DNA of 64,000 bases from Amycolatopsis sp. CA-230715 (GCF_018736145.1 NZ_CP059997.1:6571501-6635500), one strand, 5' to 3'. Counted from the first letter of the stretch, positions 50,912 through 59,925 are shown. Program-made: numbers and translations. The notes: generated by a model not told the origin, from the sequence alone.

Positions 50912-51529
50912 GCCTCCGGCGAACGCGCCCGCCTTCGCCGCGACCACGGCCACGCGCGCGGCGTTGTCGGCCACCGAATCGTCCACGGCCTCCCTGGACA
51001 CGAACAACCGGTAGAACACCGGCGCCGTCGCCGCACGAACCACCTCGACGGCATCGATGTCGGCAGGAACCTCCCCACGCGCGACCGCACGCTCCACCAC
51101 GACAGCGCACCGCGCATGCCGATCCTCGTAATAGGCGCGCAACGACTCGGCCGCCCGCTCGGACAAGAACGCCGCGGAAATCGACGCCATCGGCAACGCG
51201 GACAAGGAAGGCTCCGTGAAGTACCGCACCAGCTCGCGCCCGATCCCCGCGAGATCCCCTTGCAACGACCCGGTATCCGGCGGCGTCCACTCGCTCTCGG
51301 CCCCCATCGCGAGCGCCGCCGCGACCAACCCCTCCGCCGACGCCCACCTCCGGTACACCGTCGTCTTGTGCACCCCGGACCGCGCCGCCACCGCCTCCAC
51401 GGTCAACCCCGCGTACCCGCGCTCCGCCAACTCGTCGAGCGTCGCCATCAACACGGCCACCCTGGTGCGCTCGGTCCGCCCACCCGGCCGCTGCGTCCCC
51501 GGCTCACTCAACTGCCACTCCCGTCGCAT
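50897..51529 (-). CDS. TetR-family transcriptional regulator
   Basis: 210 residues. The helix-turn-helix LAERGYAGLTVEAVAARSGVHKTTVYRRW is read in parts as VEAVAARSGVHKTTVYRRW, typical of TetR. The C-terminal domain (TEPSLSALPMASISAAFL) resembles the TetR_C_11-like ligand domain. Its last four codons come from the palindromic repeat, suggesting the repeat inserted at or captured the 3' end. No divergent partner gene with a clear role is adjacent. Confidence 0.88.
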   Translation of the reverse strand: MRREWQLSEPGTQRPGGRTERTRVAVLMATLDELAERGYAGLTVEAVAARSGVHKTTVYRRWASAEGLVAAALAMGAESEWTPPDTGSLQGDLAGIGRELVRYFTEPSLSALPMASISAAFLSERAAESLRAYYEDRHARCAVVVERAVARGEVPADIDAVEVVRAATAPVFYRLFVSREAVDDSVADNAARVAVVAAKAGAFAGGMPRR

Positions 51530-51629
51530 TAGGGGACCCCAGTGTGCCACTCGCGGCATCCTCTGGCGGTGCCAGAACGCACCAGTGCTCCCGGGGCTCC
51601 CGGTGGTGATCCGGGTTAGGCTTGCCGTC

Positions 51630-51932
51630 ATGGTGGAAGCGAACCTCGAGCAGCGGGTAGCCGCGTTGGAGGAACAGGTACGGGTGCTCACGGGCAAGAT
51701 CGCGGAGGTGCGCGAGGACGCGGCCGCTGCGCGCGTGCTGGCGAAGGGCGCCGACCGGGACGTTGCCGAGTTCCGCACCGTCCAGCGTAGCCATACCGAC
51801 TTGCTGAACGCGATGCGCGAGGACCTGACGGACTTCCGTGGTGAGGTTCGGGCGGGGTTCGCTGCGCAGACGCAGGGAATGGAGCGAATCGTGCAACTCC
51901 TGACCGAGCGCGGGTCCGAGGCTACCGAGTAG
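51630..51932 (+). CDS. Small coiled-coil hypothetical protein
   Basis: 100 residues, almost all charged alpha-helix with heptad pattern: LEQRVAALEEQVRVLTGKIAEV, then LLNAMREDLTDFRGEV and MERIVQLLTER. No signal peptide and no enzymatic motif. I do not recognise a function; similar short coiled coils are common in actinobacteria and may act in oligomers. The ATG at 51630 is chosen at the start of the coiled coil. Confidence 0.6.
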   Translation: MVEANLEQRVAALEEQVRVLTGKIAEVREDAAAARVLAKGADRDVAEFRTVQRSHTDLLNAMREDLTDFRGEVRAGFAAQTQGMERIVQLLTERGSEATE

Positions 51933-52091
51933 TCACGAGGTCCCACGACCCTCTTGTTCGTTGGTCGGTCGAAGCGTCGAAAGCGGCCGAATGGTGGTTC
52001 CCCACCAGCTCTGGTACCGGTTGGTTGGGTTATGACGAACGACCCGAAGGTGGGATTGTTCGGGCACCGATCGAGGGGAACGCTGTCGACC

Positions 52092-53021
52092 ATGAAAATT
52101 CGCTGGTCAGGCCCGATACTCGCGGCCGCACTCGTCATGCTCGCGACGCCCGCCTACGCGGATGGCGGCGAGCAGCCGAATCCGCCCAACGCGGGGCTCG
52201 ACCGGATCGACCAGCGCACCGGGTTGGATCACGTGTACCACTACGAAACGACCGCGGACCAGGTCACGGCGTACGTGATCGACACCGGGGTCGACGCCGC
52301 GAACCCGGATTTCGAGGGCAGGGTCGAGAAGGGCAAGGACTTCGTCGACGGTGACGACGACGCCGCCGACGGCAACGGGCACGGCACCCATCTGGCCGGG
52401 ATCATCGGCGGCAAGGACTTCGGGGTCGCCAAGAAGGTGAAGATCGTTCCGGTCCGGGTGCTCGACAACACTGGCAGCGGCGCGACGAACAACATCCTCT
52501 CCGGTATCAACTGGGTGACGCAGAACGCCAGGCAGCCCGCGGTCGCGATCATGGGTATCGGGGGCGCGCCCAACCAGCAGCTCGACGAGGCGGTCCGCGC
52601 GCTGGCCGCGGTGGTGCCGGTGGCGGTGCCCGCGGGTGGCGAGGGCGTCGACGCTGGCGGGTTCTCCCCGGCAAGGGAGCCCTCGGCGCTGACCGTCGGC
52701 GCGTCGGACAACACCGATCGGGTGGCACCGAACAGCAACACCGGCGCGGTGGTCGACCTGTTCGCACCCGGGGTGGACATCCCGGGGCCCGCGGCGACCG
52801 GGATCGGCTCCGGTCCGATGTCCGGCACCTCGATGTCCGCCGCGTTCGTCACGGGCGCGGCCGCGCTCTACCGGGGGCTGCATCCCGAGGCGAGCGCGCC
52901 CGACACCGCGGCGGCGCTGGTGGCCAACGCCACGAAGGACGTGCTGAACCCCGTGCCGCAGGGCACCGGGAACCGCCTGCTGTACACCCTGACGCCGCAG
53001 CCCGCAGCGCAGACCCCGTAA
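52092..53021 (+). CDS. Secreted S8 subtilisin-like protein lacking the oxyanion Asn
   Basis: 309 residues: signal peptide (MKIRWSGPILAAALVMLATPAYA), then directly the catalytic domain with no I9 propeptide. The triad is complete: D64 in YVIDTGVD, H97 in GHGTHLAG, S247 in GTSMSAA. Where subtilisins have AAGNE with the oxyanion-hole Asn, this protein has PAGGEG (Gly183), and the usual SLGG strand reads MGIGG. Proteolysis may be weak or absent, or it may act as a binding pseudoprotease. The outline NPPNAGLDRIDQR recalls aqualysin/proteinase K. Confidence 0.85.
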   Translation: MKIRWSGPILAAALVMLATPAYADGGEQPNPPNAGLDRIDQRTGLDHVYHYETTADQVTAYVIDTGVDAANPDFEGRVEKGKDFVDGDDDAADGNGHGTHLAGIIGGKDFGVAKKVKIVPVRVLDNTGSGATNNILSGINWVTQNARQPAVAIMGIGGAPNQQLDEAVRALAAVVPVAVPAGGEGVDAGGFSPAREPSALTVGASDNTDRVAPNSNTGAVVDLFAPGVDIPGPAATGIGSGPMSGTSMSAAFVTGAAALYRGLHPEASAPDTAAALVANATKDVLNPVPQGTGNRLLYTLTPQPAAQTP

Positions 53022-53133
53022 GGGGCAACCCCACCCCGGAATGATGTCCATCACCTGGTACTGAACTCCCGGGCAGCGAGACAATCAGGGTACCGTGCCT
53101 GCACCTACCGATCCGAAACCGGAAGGACCGGGC

Positions 53134-56100
53134 ATGTTCCGCAAGGTGCTGGTCGCCAACCGCGGCGAGATCGCGATCCGTGCGTTCCGCGCGGGTTACG
53201 AGCTCGGCGCGGGCACGGTGGCCGTGTTCCCGCACGAAGACCGCAACTCACTGCATCGCCTCAAGGCCGACGAGGCCCACGAGATCGGCGAGCCGGGCCA
53301 TCCGGTCCGCGCCTACCTCTCGGTCTCCGAGATCGTGAAGGCGGCCAAGAAAGCAGGCGCCGACGCGGTCTACCCGGGGTACGGGTTCCTCTCCGAGAAC
53401 CCCGACCTCGCGCGCGCGTGCGAAGAAGCGGGCATCACGTTCGTCGGCCCCAGCGCCGAGATCCTGGAGCTGACCGGCAACAAGGCACGTGCGGTCGCCG
53501 CGGCGAAGGCGGCGGGGGTCCCGGTGCTCGGCTCGTCGGAGCCGTCGACCGATGTGGACGCGCTGGTCGAGGCCGCGGGCGAAATCGGGTTCCCGGTGTT
53601 CGTCAAGGCCGTCGCCGGCGGTGGCGGGCGAGGCATGCGGCGCGTCGAGGACCCGAAGGCGCTGCGCGAGTCCATCGAGGCGGCCGCGCGCGAAGCGGAG
53701 TCGGCTTTCGGTGACGCCACGGTGTTCCTGGAGAAGGCCGTGGTGGAGCCGCGGCACATCGAGGTGCAGATCCTCGCCGACGGCGCGGGCAACGTCATCC
53801 ACCTCTACGAGCGCGACTGCTCGGTGCAGCGGCGGCACCAGAAGGTCGTCGAGCTGGCGCCAGCGCCGAACCTCGACCCCGCGCTGCGCGACCGGATCTG
53901 CGCCGACGCGGTCGCGTTCGCGCGCAAGATCGGCTACCGCAACGCGGGCACCGTCGAGTTCCTGCTCGACCGCGAGGGCAACCACGTCTTCATCGAGATG
54001 AACCCGCGCATCCAGGTCGAGCACACGGTGACCGAGGAGGTCACCGACGTCGACCTGGTGCAGTCGCAGCTGCGGATCGCGGCCGGGGAGACGCTCGACG
54101 ACCTCGGCCTCTCGCAGGACAAGGTGTACCTGCGCGGCGCCGCGCTGCAGTGCCGCATCACGACCGAGGATCCCGCCAACGGGTTCCGGCCCGACACCGG
54201 CATGATCAGCGCGTACCGCTCGCCCGGTGGCTCTGGCATCCGGCTCGACGGCGGTACCGCGTTCTCCGGCACCGAGATCAGCGCGCACTTCGACTCGCTG
54301 CTGGTCAAGCTGAGCTGCCGCGGCCGCGACTTCAAGACCGCGGTCGGGCGCGCGCGCCGGGCGGTCGCCGAGTTCCGGATCCGCGGCGTGGCCACGAACA
54401 TCCCGTTCCTGCAGGCGGTGCTCGACGACGAGGACTTCCGCAACGGCAACGTCACCACGTCGTTCATCGAGCAGCGCCCGCACCTGCTCACCGCGCGGCA
54501 TTCCGCCGACCGCGGGACCAGGCTGCTGACCTACCTCGCCGACGTGACGGTGAACCGCCCGCACGGTGAGCGGCCGCGGCTGATCAGCCCGCTCGCGAAG
54601 CTGCCGAAGCTGCCGGAGAGCGAGCCTCCCGCGGGCTCGAAGCAGAAGCTCACCGAACTGGGGCCCGAGGGTTTCGCGCGCTGGCTGCGCGAATCGCCCA
54701 CGATCGGCGTCACCGACACGACCTTCCGCGACGCGCACCAGTCGCTGCTGGCGACCAGGGTGCGCACGAAGGACCTCCTCGCGGTCGCGCCCGTGGTGGC
54801 GCACACCGTGCCGCAACTGCTCTCGGTCGAGTGCTGGGGCGGCGCGACCTACGACGTCGCGCTGCGCTTCCTCGCCGAGGACCCGTGGGACCGGCTCGCC
54901 GCACTGCGGGAGGCGATCCCCAACATCTGCCTGCAGATGCTGCTGCGCGGCCGCAACACAGTTGGCTACACGCCCTACCCGACCGAGGTCACCAGCGCCT
55001 TCGTCGAAGAGGCCACGAAGACCGGGATCGACATCTTCCGGATCTTCGACGCGCTCAACGACGTCGAGCAGATGCGGCCCGCGATCGAGGCGGTCCGGGA
55101 AACCGGGTCGGCGGTGGCCGAGGTCGCGCTGTGCTACACCTCGGACCTGTCGGACCCGGGGGAGAAGCTCTACACGCTCGACTACTACCTCAAGCTCGCC
55201 GAGCAGATCGTCGGCGCCGGCGCGCACGTACTGGCCATCAAGGACATGGCGGGCCTGCTGCGGGCGCCCGCCGCGGTGAAGCTGGTTTCCGCGCTGCGCA
55301 AGGAGTTCGACCTCCCGGTGCACATCCACACGCACGACACCGCCGGTGGCCAGCTGGCCACTTACCTCGCCGCGGTGCAGGCGGGCGCGGACGCGGTGGA
55401 CGGCGCGGTGGCGTCGATGGCGGGCACGACTTCGCAGCCCTCGTTGTCCGCGATCGTGGCCGCGACCGACCACTCCGACCGGCCGACCGGGCTCGACCTG
55501 CAGGCGATCGGCGATCTCGAACCGTACTGGGAGATCGTGCGGAAGATCTACGCGCCGTTCGAGGCGGGGCTCGCCTCGCCGACCGGCCGCGTCTACCACC
55601 ACGAGATCCCCGGCGGTCAGCTCTCGAACCTCCGCACGCAGGCGATCGCGCTCGGCCTCGGCGACCGGTTCGAGGAGATCGAGGCGATGTACGCCGCCGC
55701 CGACCGGATCCTCGGGCACCTCGTGAAGGTCACGCCTTCGTCCAAAGTGGTCGGTGACCTCGCGCTGCACCTCGTCGGCGCTGGCGTGTCACCGGCGGAC
55801 TTCGAGGCGGACCCCGCGAAGTTCGACATCCCGGACTCGGTGATCGGGTTCCTCCGCGGCGAGCTCGGCGACCCGCCGGGCGGGTGGCCGGAACCGTTCC
55901 GCACCAAGGCGCTCGAAGGCCGTGCCGACGCGAAGCCGATCGCCGAACTGTCCACAGAGGACCACGACGCGCTACAGACCGACCGGCGCGCCACGCTCAA
56001 CCGGTTGCTGTTCCCCGGCCCGACGAAGGAGTACGAGACCCACCGTGCCGCCTACGGCGACACGAGTGTGTTGCCCAGCAAGGACTTCTTCTACGGCCTG

Positions 56101-56508
56101 CGACCGGGCGAGGAGTACTCGGTCGATCTCGAACCCGGCGTCCGCCTGCTGATCGAGCTGGAAGCCATCGGTGAAGCGGATGAGCGCGGCATGCGCACCG
56201 TCATGTCCTCTTTGAACGGTCAACTGCGACCGATCCAGGTTCGTGACACCTCGATCGCCTCCGACATCCCGGCGACGGAGAAGGCGGACAAGGCGAACCC
56301 GAAGCAGGTGGCCGCGCCGTTCGCGGGCGTGGTGACGCTGCAGGTGGCCGAGGGCGACGAGGTCGAGTCCGGTGCCACGGTCGCCACCATCGAGGCGATG
56401 AAGATGGAAGCCGCCATCACCGCCCCGACCGGCGGGAAGATCGGCCGCCTCGCCATCAACGCCGTGCAGCAGGTCGAAGGCGGCGACCTCCTGGTCGTCC
56501 TGGAGTAA
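53134..56508 (+). CDS. pyc: Pyruvate carboxylase
   Basis: 1124 residues: biotin carboxylase (1 to about 450; KAVAGGGGRGMR, EMNPRIQVEHTVTEEVT), carboxyltransferase (from about 530; TDTTFRDAHQSLLATRVRTKDL, HIHTHDTAGGQ) and C-terminal biotin carrier domain with EAMKMEA. It makes oxaloacetate from pyruvate and bicarbonate for anaplerosis. ATG 53134 follows GGAAGGA by 6 nt and gives the family's usual start MFRKVLVANRGEIA; a GTG at 53095 is possible. In mycobacteria the gene also lies downstream of recG, but rsmD and coaD, which follow there, are absent here. Confidence 0.95.
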   Translation: MFRKVLVANRGEIAIRAFRAGYELGAGTVAVFPHEDRNSLHRLKADEAHEIGEPGHPVRAYLSVSEIVKAAKKAGADAVYPGYGFLSENPDLARACEEAGITFVGPSAEILELTGNKARAVAAAKAAGVPVLGSSEPSTDVDALVEAAGEIGFPVFVKAVAGGGGRGMRRVEDPKALRESIEAAAREAESAFGDATVFLEKAVVEPRHIEVQILADGAGNVIHLYERDCSVQRRHQKVVELAPAPNLDPALRDRICADAVAFARKIGYRNAGTVEFLLDREGNHVFIEMNPRIQVEHTVTEEVTDVDLVQSQLRIAAGETLDDLGLSQDKVYLRGAALQCRITTEDPANGFRPDTGMISAYRSPGGSGIRLDGGTAFSGTEISAHFDSLLVKLSCRGRDFKTAVGRARRAVAEFRIRGVATNIPFLQAVLDDEDFRNGNVTTSFIEQRPHLLTARHSADRGTRLLTYLADVTVNRPHGERPRLISPLAKLPKLPESEPPAGSKQKLTELGPEGFARWLRESPTIGVTDTTFRDAHQSLLATRVRTKDLLAVAPVVAHTVPQLLSVECWGGATYDVALRFLAEDPWDRLAALREAIPNICLQMLLRGRNTVGYTPYPTEVTSAFVEEATKTGIDIFRIFDALNDVEQMRPAIEAVRETGSAVAEVALCYTSDLSDPGEKLYTLDYYLKLAEQIVGAGAHVLAIKDMAGLLRAPAAVKLVSALRKEFDLPVHIHTHDTAGGQLATYLAAVQAGADAVDGAVASMAGTTSQPSLSAIVAATDHSDRPTGLDLQAIGDLEPYWEIVRKIYAPFEAGLASPTGRVYHHEIPGGQLSNLRTQAIALGLGDRFEEIEAMYAAADRILGHLVKVTPSSKVVGDLALHLVGAGVSPADFEADPAKFDIPDSVIGFLRGELGDPPGGWPEPFRTKALEGRADAKPIAELSTEDHDALQTDRRATLNRLLFPGPTKEYETHRAAYGDTSVLPSKDFFYGLRPGEEYSVDLEPGVRLLIELEAIGEADERGMRTVMSSLNGQLRPIQVRDTSIASDIPATEKADKANPKQVAAPFAGVVTLQVAEGDEVESGATVATIEAMKMEAAITAPTGGKIGRLAINAVQQVEGGDLLVVLE

Positions 56509-56563
56509 CCCCTGAAGGTGGCTTTCGGGGCATGGAGCGCCCCGAAAGCCACCTTCGGGGCAT
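56509..56563. repeat. Two palindromic repeats after pyc
   Basis: CCCCTGAAGGTGGCTTTCGGGG (read in halves, 56509-56530) begins directly after the pyc stop, and a second copy CCCCGAAAGCC-ACCTTCGGGG lies at about 56541-56560. They sit between convergent pyc and the VC0807-like gene and probably act as terminators. Confidence 0.75.
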
Positions 56564-56579
56564 CGTGGACCCCGGTCGA

Positions 56580-57230
56580 TCAGCGGATCGCCGGGTCGAG
56601 GTGGGATTCGACGAGGGGCCGTAGCGGGCGCATGCGGGCGCGGGTGTAGCCGACCGCCAGCACGAGCAGCACGATGAGCGGCGCCTGCGACAGCAGGAAC
56701 GACTGGTCGATCTCCTGCGCGCTGTAGCTGAGCACGATGATCGTGCGCAGCACCGCGTCGGCGAGGAAAGCCGCCGCCCACACTGCGGTCACCCCGCGCA
56801 CGGTGCCGCGGAACCGCGCCGAGCGGTCCCACGCCCGCTCGTACGCGGCGAGCATCGCGGGATCTCCCTTGGTGGCGAACGGTTTCCCCGACTCGTACAC
56901 CAGCGGTTTGCCCGCGAAGCAGGTCACCAGCGCGTAGATCCCGGCGACGCCGATCAGGAAACCGGGTTTGAGCAGGATGATCCTCGGGTCGTCGGTGACC
57001 ACCAGCAGCACGAGCGAGAGCGCCAGCTCGATCAGGATCAGCAGCCCGAAGGCGTCGATCTTCCGCGCTCGCACGGTGTTGACGATCGTGGCGACGCCGG
57101 TGGCCATGCCCGAGATCGCCAGCGCCCAGATCTCGGCGACCCCGAAAACCTTGCTGAGCAGGAAATAACCGCCGATCGGCACCACGAGATCGAGGAGCAG
57201 TGGCAGGGTGGCGCGCAGTTTCGGGCTCAT
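56580..57230 (-). CDS. VC0807-like membrane protein
   Basis: 216 residues with about six hydrophobic helices (LLLDLVVPIGGYFLLSKVFG, LLILIELALSLVLLVV, FLIGVAGIYALVTCFAG). It resembles the VC0807/septation-A-like membrane proteins of unknown function. Its ATG overlaps the FAD monooxygenase stop (ATGA), so it is the last gene of the MarR-led operon and may relate to transport or shielding of the oxygenase substrate (inference). Confidence 0.72.
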   Translation of the reverse strand: MSPKLRATLPLLLDLVVPIGGYFLLSKVFGVAEIWALAISGMATGVATIVNTVRARKIDAFGLLILIELALSLVLLVVTDDPRIILLKPGFLIGVAGIYALVTCFAGKPLVYESGKPFATKGDPAMLAAYERAWDRSARFRGTVRGVTAVWAAAFLADAVLRTIIVLSYSAQEIDQSFLLSQAPLIVLLVLAVGYTRARMRPLRPLVESHLDPAIR

Positions 57231-58348
57231 GACGGGACTCCTGGGACGAGCGAGCGCGCGGCGGCGGCCGAGGTTTCGACGGCTTCGAACGCGTATTCGC
57301 GCATTTCCTCCTCGTAGGCCGCGATCGCGGGCACGAGTTCCGATTCGCCGCGGTCGACGGCGGCCAGTGCGCGGGTGAGCAGCGCGGCATCGCGCAGCGC
57401 GGTGTTCGCGCCGACGCCGCCCGCCGGGCTCATCGCGTGGATCGCGTCGCCGAGCGCGGTCAGCCGCCCGCTCGGCCACGGCCCGACGCGGGTGGAGGTG
57501 CGGATCGTGATCGGGAAGGTCGCCCCGACCTCCGCGCTCGCCACGATGTCGCGCAGCGCCGGATCCCAGTCCCGCACGACGTCGAGCGCGTGCCGGTGCA
57601 GCTCGGCGGCGTCCTCCGGCAGGTCGTCGGTGGTGATCAGCGCCCACATCAGGTACCCGTCGACCGGGTCGAGCGCCACGCCGGTGTCCAGCTCGGCGAT
57701 CGGGTGCCGCGGGTCGTAGGCCGCGAACACCAGTGTCGACCCGGCCGGGCCGAGCGCGGCGGTGAACGCGGTCCGCTCGTTCGCCCGCAACGGGGAGCGC
57801 CCGTAGACGCACCGGAGCCCGGTGTCGGCGACCTCGGCTGCCGGTGCGATCGCGGCCCGCAGCGCCGATCCGACGCCGTCCGCGGCCACCAGCACGTCAC
57901 CGTCCACATGCGACCCGTCGGCGAGCAGCGCGCGGATGCCGTCTTCCCGTTCCTCGGCACCGGTGACCCGCGAGCCGAACCGGACCGGCAGGCCGTCGAG
58001 CAGGATCTGCCGCAGCGTCTGCCGGTTCACCGCGGTGTGCCGGACCGGGCCGTCGTGCGGCGGCAGGTCGATCACGTGCAGTTCGGTGCCGTGGTGGTCG
58101 AGCGTGACGATCCGGCGCGCGCCCGCCTTCGTCGACGTCGCCTGGTAGAGGTCGAACAGCCCCGGGGTCAGGACCTGGTTCAGCGCGGCGCCACCGTTGT
58201 CGTCGATGTGGATCCGGTACCCCTGACCGCGGATCGCGGGCGACGGGTCGCGTTCGAGGACGGTCACCTCGATCCCGTTGCGCCGCAAGCCCTGTGCGAG
58301 GGCGAGGCCGCCGATACCCCCACCGGCGACGATCACGTGCATACTCAT
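57227..58348 (-). CDS. FAD-dependent monooxygenase (aromatic hydroxylase type)
   Basis: 373 residues. Rossmann GxGxxG in VIVAGGGIGGLALAQGLRR, the second FAD contact in LVAADGVGSALR (DG motif) and the third in TALGDAIHAMSPAGGVGAN (GD motif) define the PHBH-type class A flavoprotein monooxygenases. It would hydroxylate a phenolic or polyketide-like compound. Its ATG overlaps the stop of the 27-codon ORF. A MarR regulator starts the operon, so the enzyme is probably induced by its substrate. Confidence 0.88.
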   Translation of the reverse strand: MSMHVIVAGGGIGGLALAQGLRRNGIEVTVLERDPSPAIRGQGYRIHIDDNGGAALNQVLTPGLFDLYQATSTKAGARRIVTLDHHGTELHVIDLPPHDGPVRHTAVNRQTLRQILLDGLPVRFGSRVTGAEEREDGIRALLADGSHVDGDVLVAADGVGSALRAAIAPAAEVADTGLRCVYGRSPLRANERTAFTAALGPAGSTLVFAAYDPRHPIAELDTGVALDPVDGYLMWALITTDDLPEDAAELHRHALDVVRDWDPALRDIVASAEVGATFPITIRTSTRVGPWPSGRLTALGDAIHAMSPAGGVGANTALRDAALLTRALAAVDRGESELVPAIAAYEEEMREYAFEAVETSAAAARSLVPGVPS

Positions 58349-58428
58349 GCGATCGCCTCGCTTCGCGAGACAGCGTCCGATCCCTTTTGGCGCATGATGT
58401 CTTCGATTCGCTCGCAAGCGTCGCTCAT
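58345..58428 (-). CDS. 27-residue micro-ORF between marR and the FAD monooxygenase gene
   Basis: The frame starts MSDACERIEDIMRQK and ends SRSEAIA (27 residues). Its ATG overlaps the MarR TGA (ATGA), and its own TGA overlaps the monooxygenase ATG (ATGA), so ribosomes would pass through three genes without release. The peptide is acidic and helical. It could be a functional small protein or a translation-coupling spacer. Confidence 0.5.
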   Translation of the reverse strand: MSDACERIEDIMRQKGSDAVSRSEAIA

Positions 58429-58901
58429 GACTTCCCCTTTTTCTGCCAGCGCCGTCCGCCCGGGGTTGCTTCCCTGGCCTTCGTCGCGGCGATGGACTCT
58501 TCGAACTTGGTCAGCAGCGACCCGAACTGCCGGACCTCCTCGGCGTCCCACGATTCGAGGAAGTCCGCGAACCGGTCCAAGCCGAGCGCGGTAAGCCTGC
58601 GTACCTCTTCCCAGCCCGCGTCGGTCAGCGAGATCAGGCACGAGCGCCGGTCGTCGGGATCGGGGTCGACGTTGACGTGGCCCGCGTCCTCCAGCACGCG
58701 GGTGGACCTGGCGATCGAGGACTGGTGCAGCTCCAGGTCGGAGGCGATTTCCGACGGCCTGACCTTGCCCTTGATCCCGGCCTCGCGCAGGATCGCGATC
58801 TTGGTCGGGTCGAAGTTGCGCGCCTGCGCCCGGCGCATCCCCTCGGCGATGCGGGTGAGCGGGTAGACGATCCGTTCCAGGTCCTCGTTGCTCGGCCTCA
58901 T
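58425..58901 (-). CDS. MarR-family transcriptional regulator
   Basis: 158 residues. The winged helix is VRPSEIASDLELHQSSIARSTRVLEDAG with wing DPDPDDRRSCLISLT. It leads the operon MarR - micro-ORF - FAD monooxygenase - membrane protein. The palindrome at 58921-58935, 20 bp upstream, is the likely operator. ATG 58901 is preferred over 58934, which lies inside that palindrome. Confidence 0.88.
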   Translation of the reverse strand: MRPSNEDLERIVYPLTRIAEGMRRAQARNFDPTKIAILREAGIKGKVRPSEIASDLELHQSSIARSTRVLEDAGHVNVDPDPDDRRSCLISLTDAGWEEVRRLTALGLDRFADFLESWDAEEVRQFGSLLTKFEESIAATKAREATPGGRRWQKKGKS

Positions 58902-58920
58902 GGACGACACCGTAGATCTA

Positions 58921-58935
58921 TTTGCGCGACGCAAA
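58921..58935. promoter_or_regulatory. Probable MarR operator
   Basis: TTTGCG-CGA-CGCAAA is a perfect inverted repeat in the gap between the MarR gene and the divergent arginase-family gene, so it may control both. Confidence 0.65.
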
Positions 58936-58995
58936 CAAGTGGTTGGCGAGAAAATCAGGGATGACCCCGAGGCTTCTCAGGGCTACGTTGGGCCG

Positions 58996-59832
58996 ATGCT
59001 CATCAACGCCGTGCCGCAGCGCCTCGGTTCGCTCGTCCCGAACTCCGCCGGGCTCCCCGGCGGATGCCGCGCACTCGCGAGCTTCGCGGGTGAGGTGCTC
59101 GGGCAGGACGTGCACGAGGTGCCGATCGCGGGCACGGAATCGTCCACTGTGGACGGAATCGCGCACAGGGAAGCGCTGGTCGCCGACCGCGCGCCGCAGC
59201 TCCTCGCGCTCGAAGCGCCGGAAGGTCCGGTGCTCACCGTCGGCGGCGACTGCGGGGTCGAGCACGTGCCGCTCGGCGTCGCCCGGTTCCGGTACGGCGC
59301 GGGCCTCGGCGTGCTGTGGCTCGACGCGCACCCCGACCTGAACACCGCCGAGTCGTCGCCGTCGGGTGCGTTCCACGGCATGGTGCTGCGGTCCGCCTTC
59401 GGCGACGGTGACCCCGAGTTCGCGGCCAGCCCGGCGCTCACCCCGGGACGTGCCGTTCTCGCCGGCACCCGCTCCTTCGACGACGGCGAGCGCGCCGCCG
59501 TGGACGACGGGCTCGTGGTGCTGGCCGAGTCCGCCGATCCGGAAACCGTGCTGGCCGCGCTCGCCGCGACCGGGGCCGACCGCCTGTACCTGCACCTCGA
59601 CCTCGACGTGCTCGATCCCACCGAGTTCGCCGCGCTCAACTACCCGGTGGCGGGCGGGCTCACGATCTCCGCGCTCACCCGGCTGCTCGCCGCGCTCGGC
59701 GACATCCCGGTCATCGGCGCGGGCATCACCGAATGCGTCGCGGCGGACCGGGCGGAAGTGGTCGCGCTCCGTCCCGTGCTGACCGAGATCGGCAGGCTGC
59801 TCGACGATGCGGCATCCGGTCCCCCTGGGTGA
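58996..59832 (+). CDS. Arginase/agmatinase-family protein with an altered metal site
   Basis: 278 residues of the ureohydrolase fold. Most Mn2+ ligands are present: D110, H112 and D114 in LDAHPDLN, D202 and D204 in LHLDLDVLD, and the conserved FHGMV His127. The first ligand motif, usually GGDHS, reads GGDCGVEH with Cys86 in place of His. Metal binding or substrate range may therefore differ from arginase or agmatinase, and this may be an arginase-like paralogue of unknown substrate. ATG 58996 gives a normal-length protein. Confidence 0.8.
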   Translation: MLINAVPQRLGSLVPNSAGLPGGCRALASFAGEVLGQDVHEVPIAGTESSTVDGIAHREALVADRAPQLLALEAPEGPVLTVGGDCGVEHVPLGVARFRYGAGLGVLWLDAHPDLNTAESSPSGAFHGMVLRSAFGDGDPEFAASPALTPGRAVLAGTRSFDDGERAAVDDGLVVLAESADPETVLAALAATGADRLYLHLDLDVLDPTEFAALNYPVAGGLTISALTRLLAALGDIPVIGAGITECVAADRAEVVALRPVLTEIGRLLDDAASGPPG

Positions 59833-59905
59833 CGGCCTTTCGGACCAGCCGCCGGGATAGTTGTCATCCGAGCGCCGCGAAGCCGGGTGATTTTGTCACG
59901 ACCGG

Positions 59906-59925
59906 ACAAGAAATCGGTTTCTTGT
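59906..59925. promoter_or_regulatory. Palindrome upstream of the PucR-type regulator
   Basis: ACAAGAAATCGGTTTCTTGT has perfect 8-bp arms around a TCGG centre, about 110 bp before the regulator start. It is a candidate autoregulatory operator. Confidence 0.5.

Noticed and set aside
53248..55770. An 840-codon open frame on the minus strand inside pyc
   Set aside because: It is antisense to a clear pyruvate carboxylase. Such long open frames are common opposite high-GC genes, and the translation is Arg/Asp/Val-rich without family motifs.
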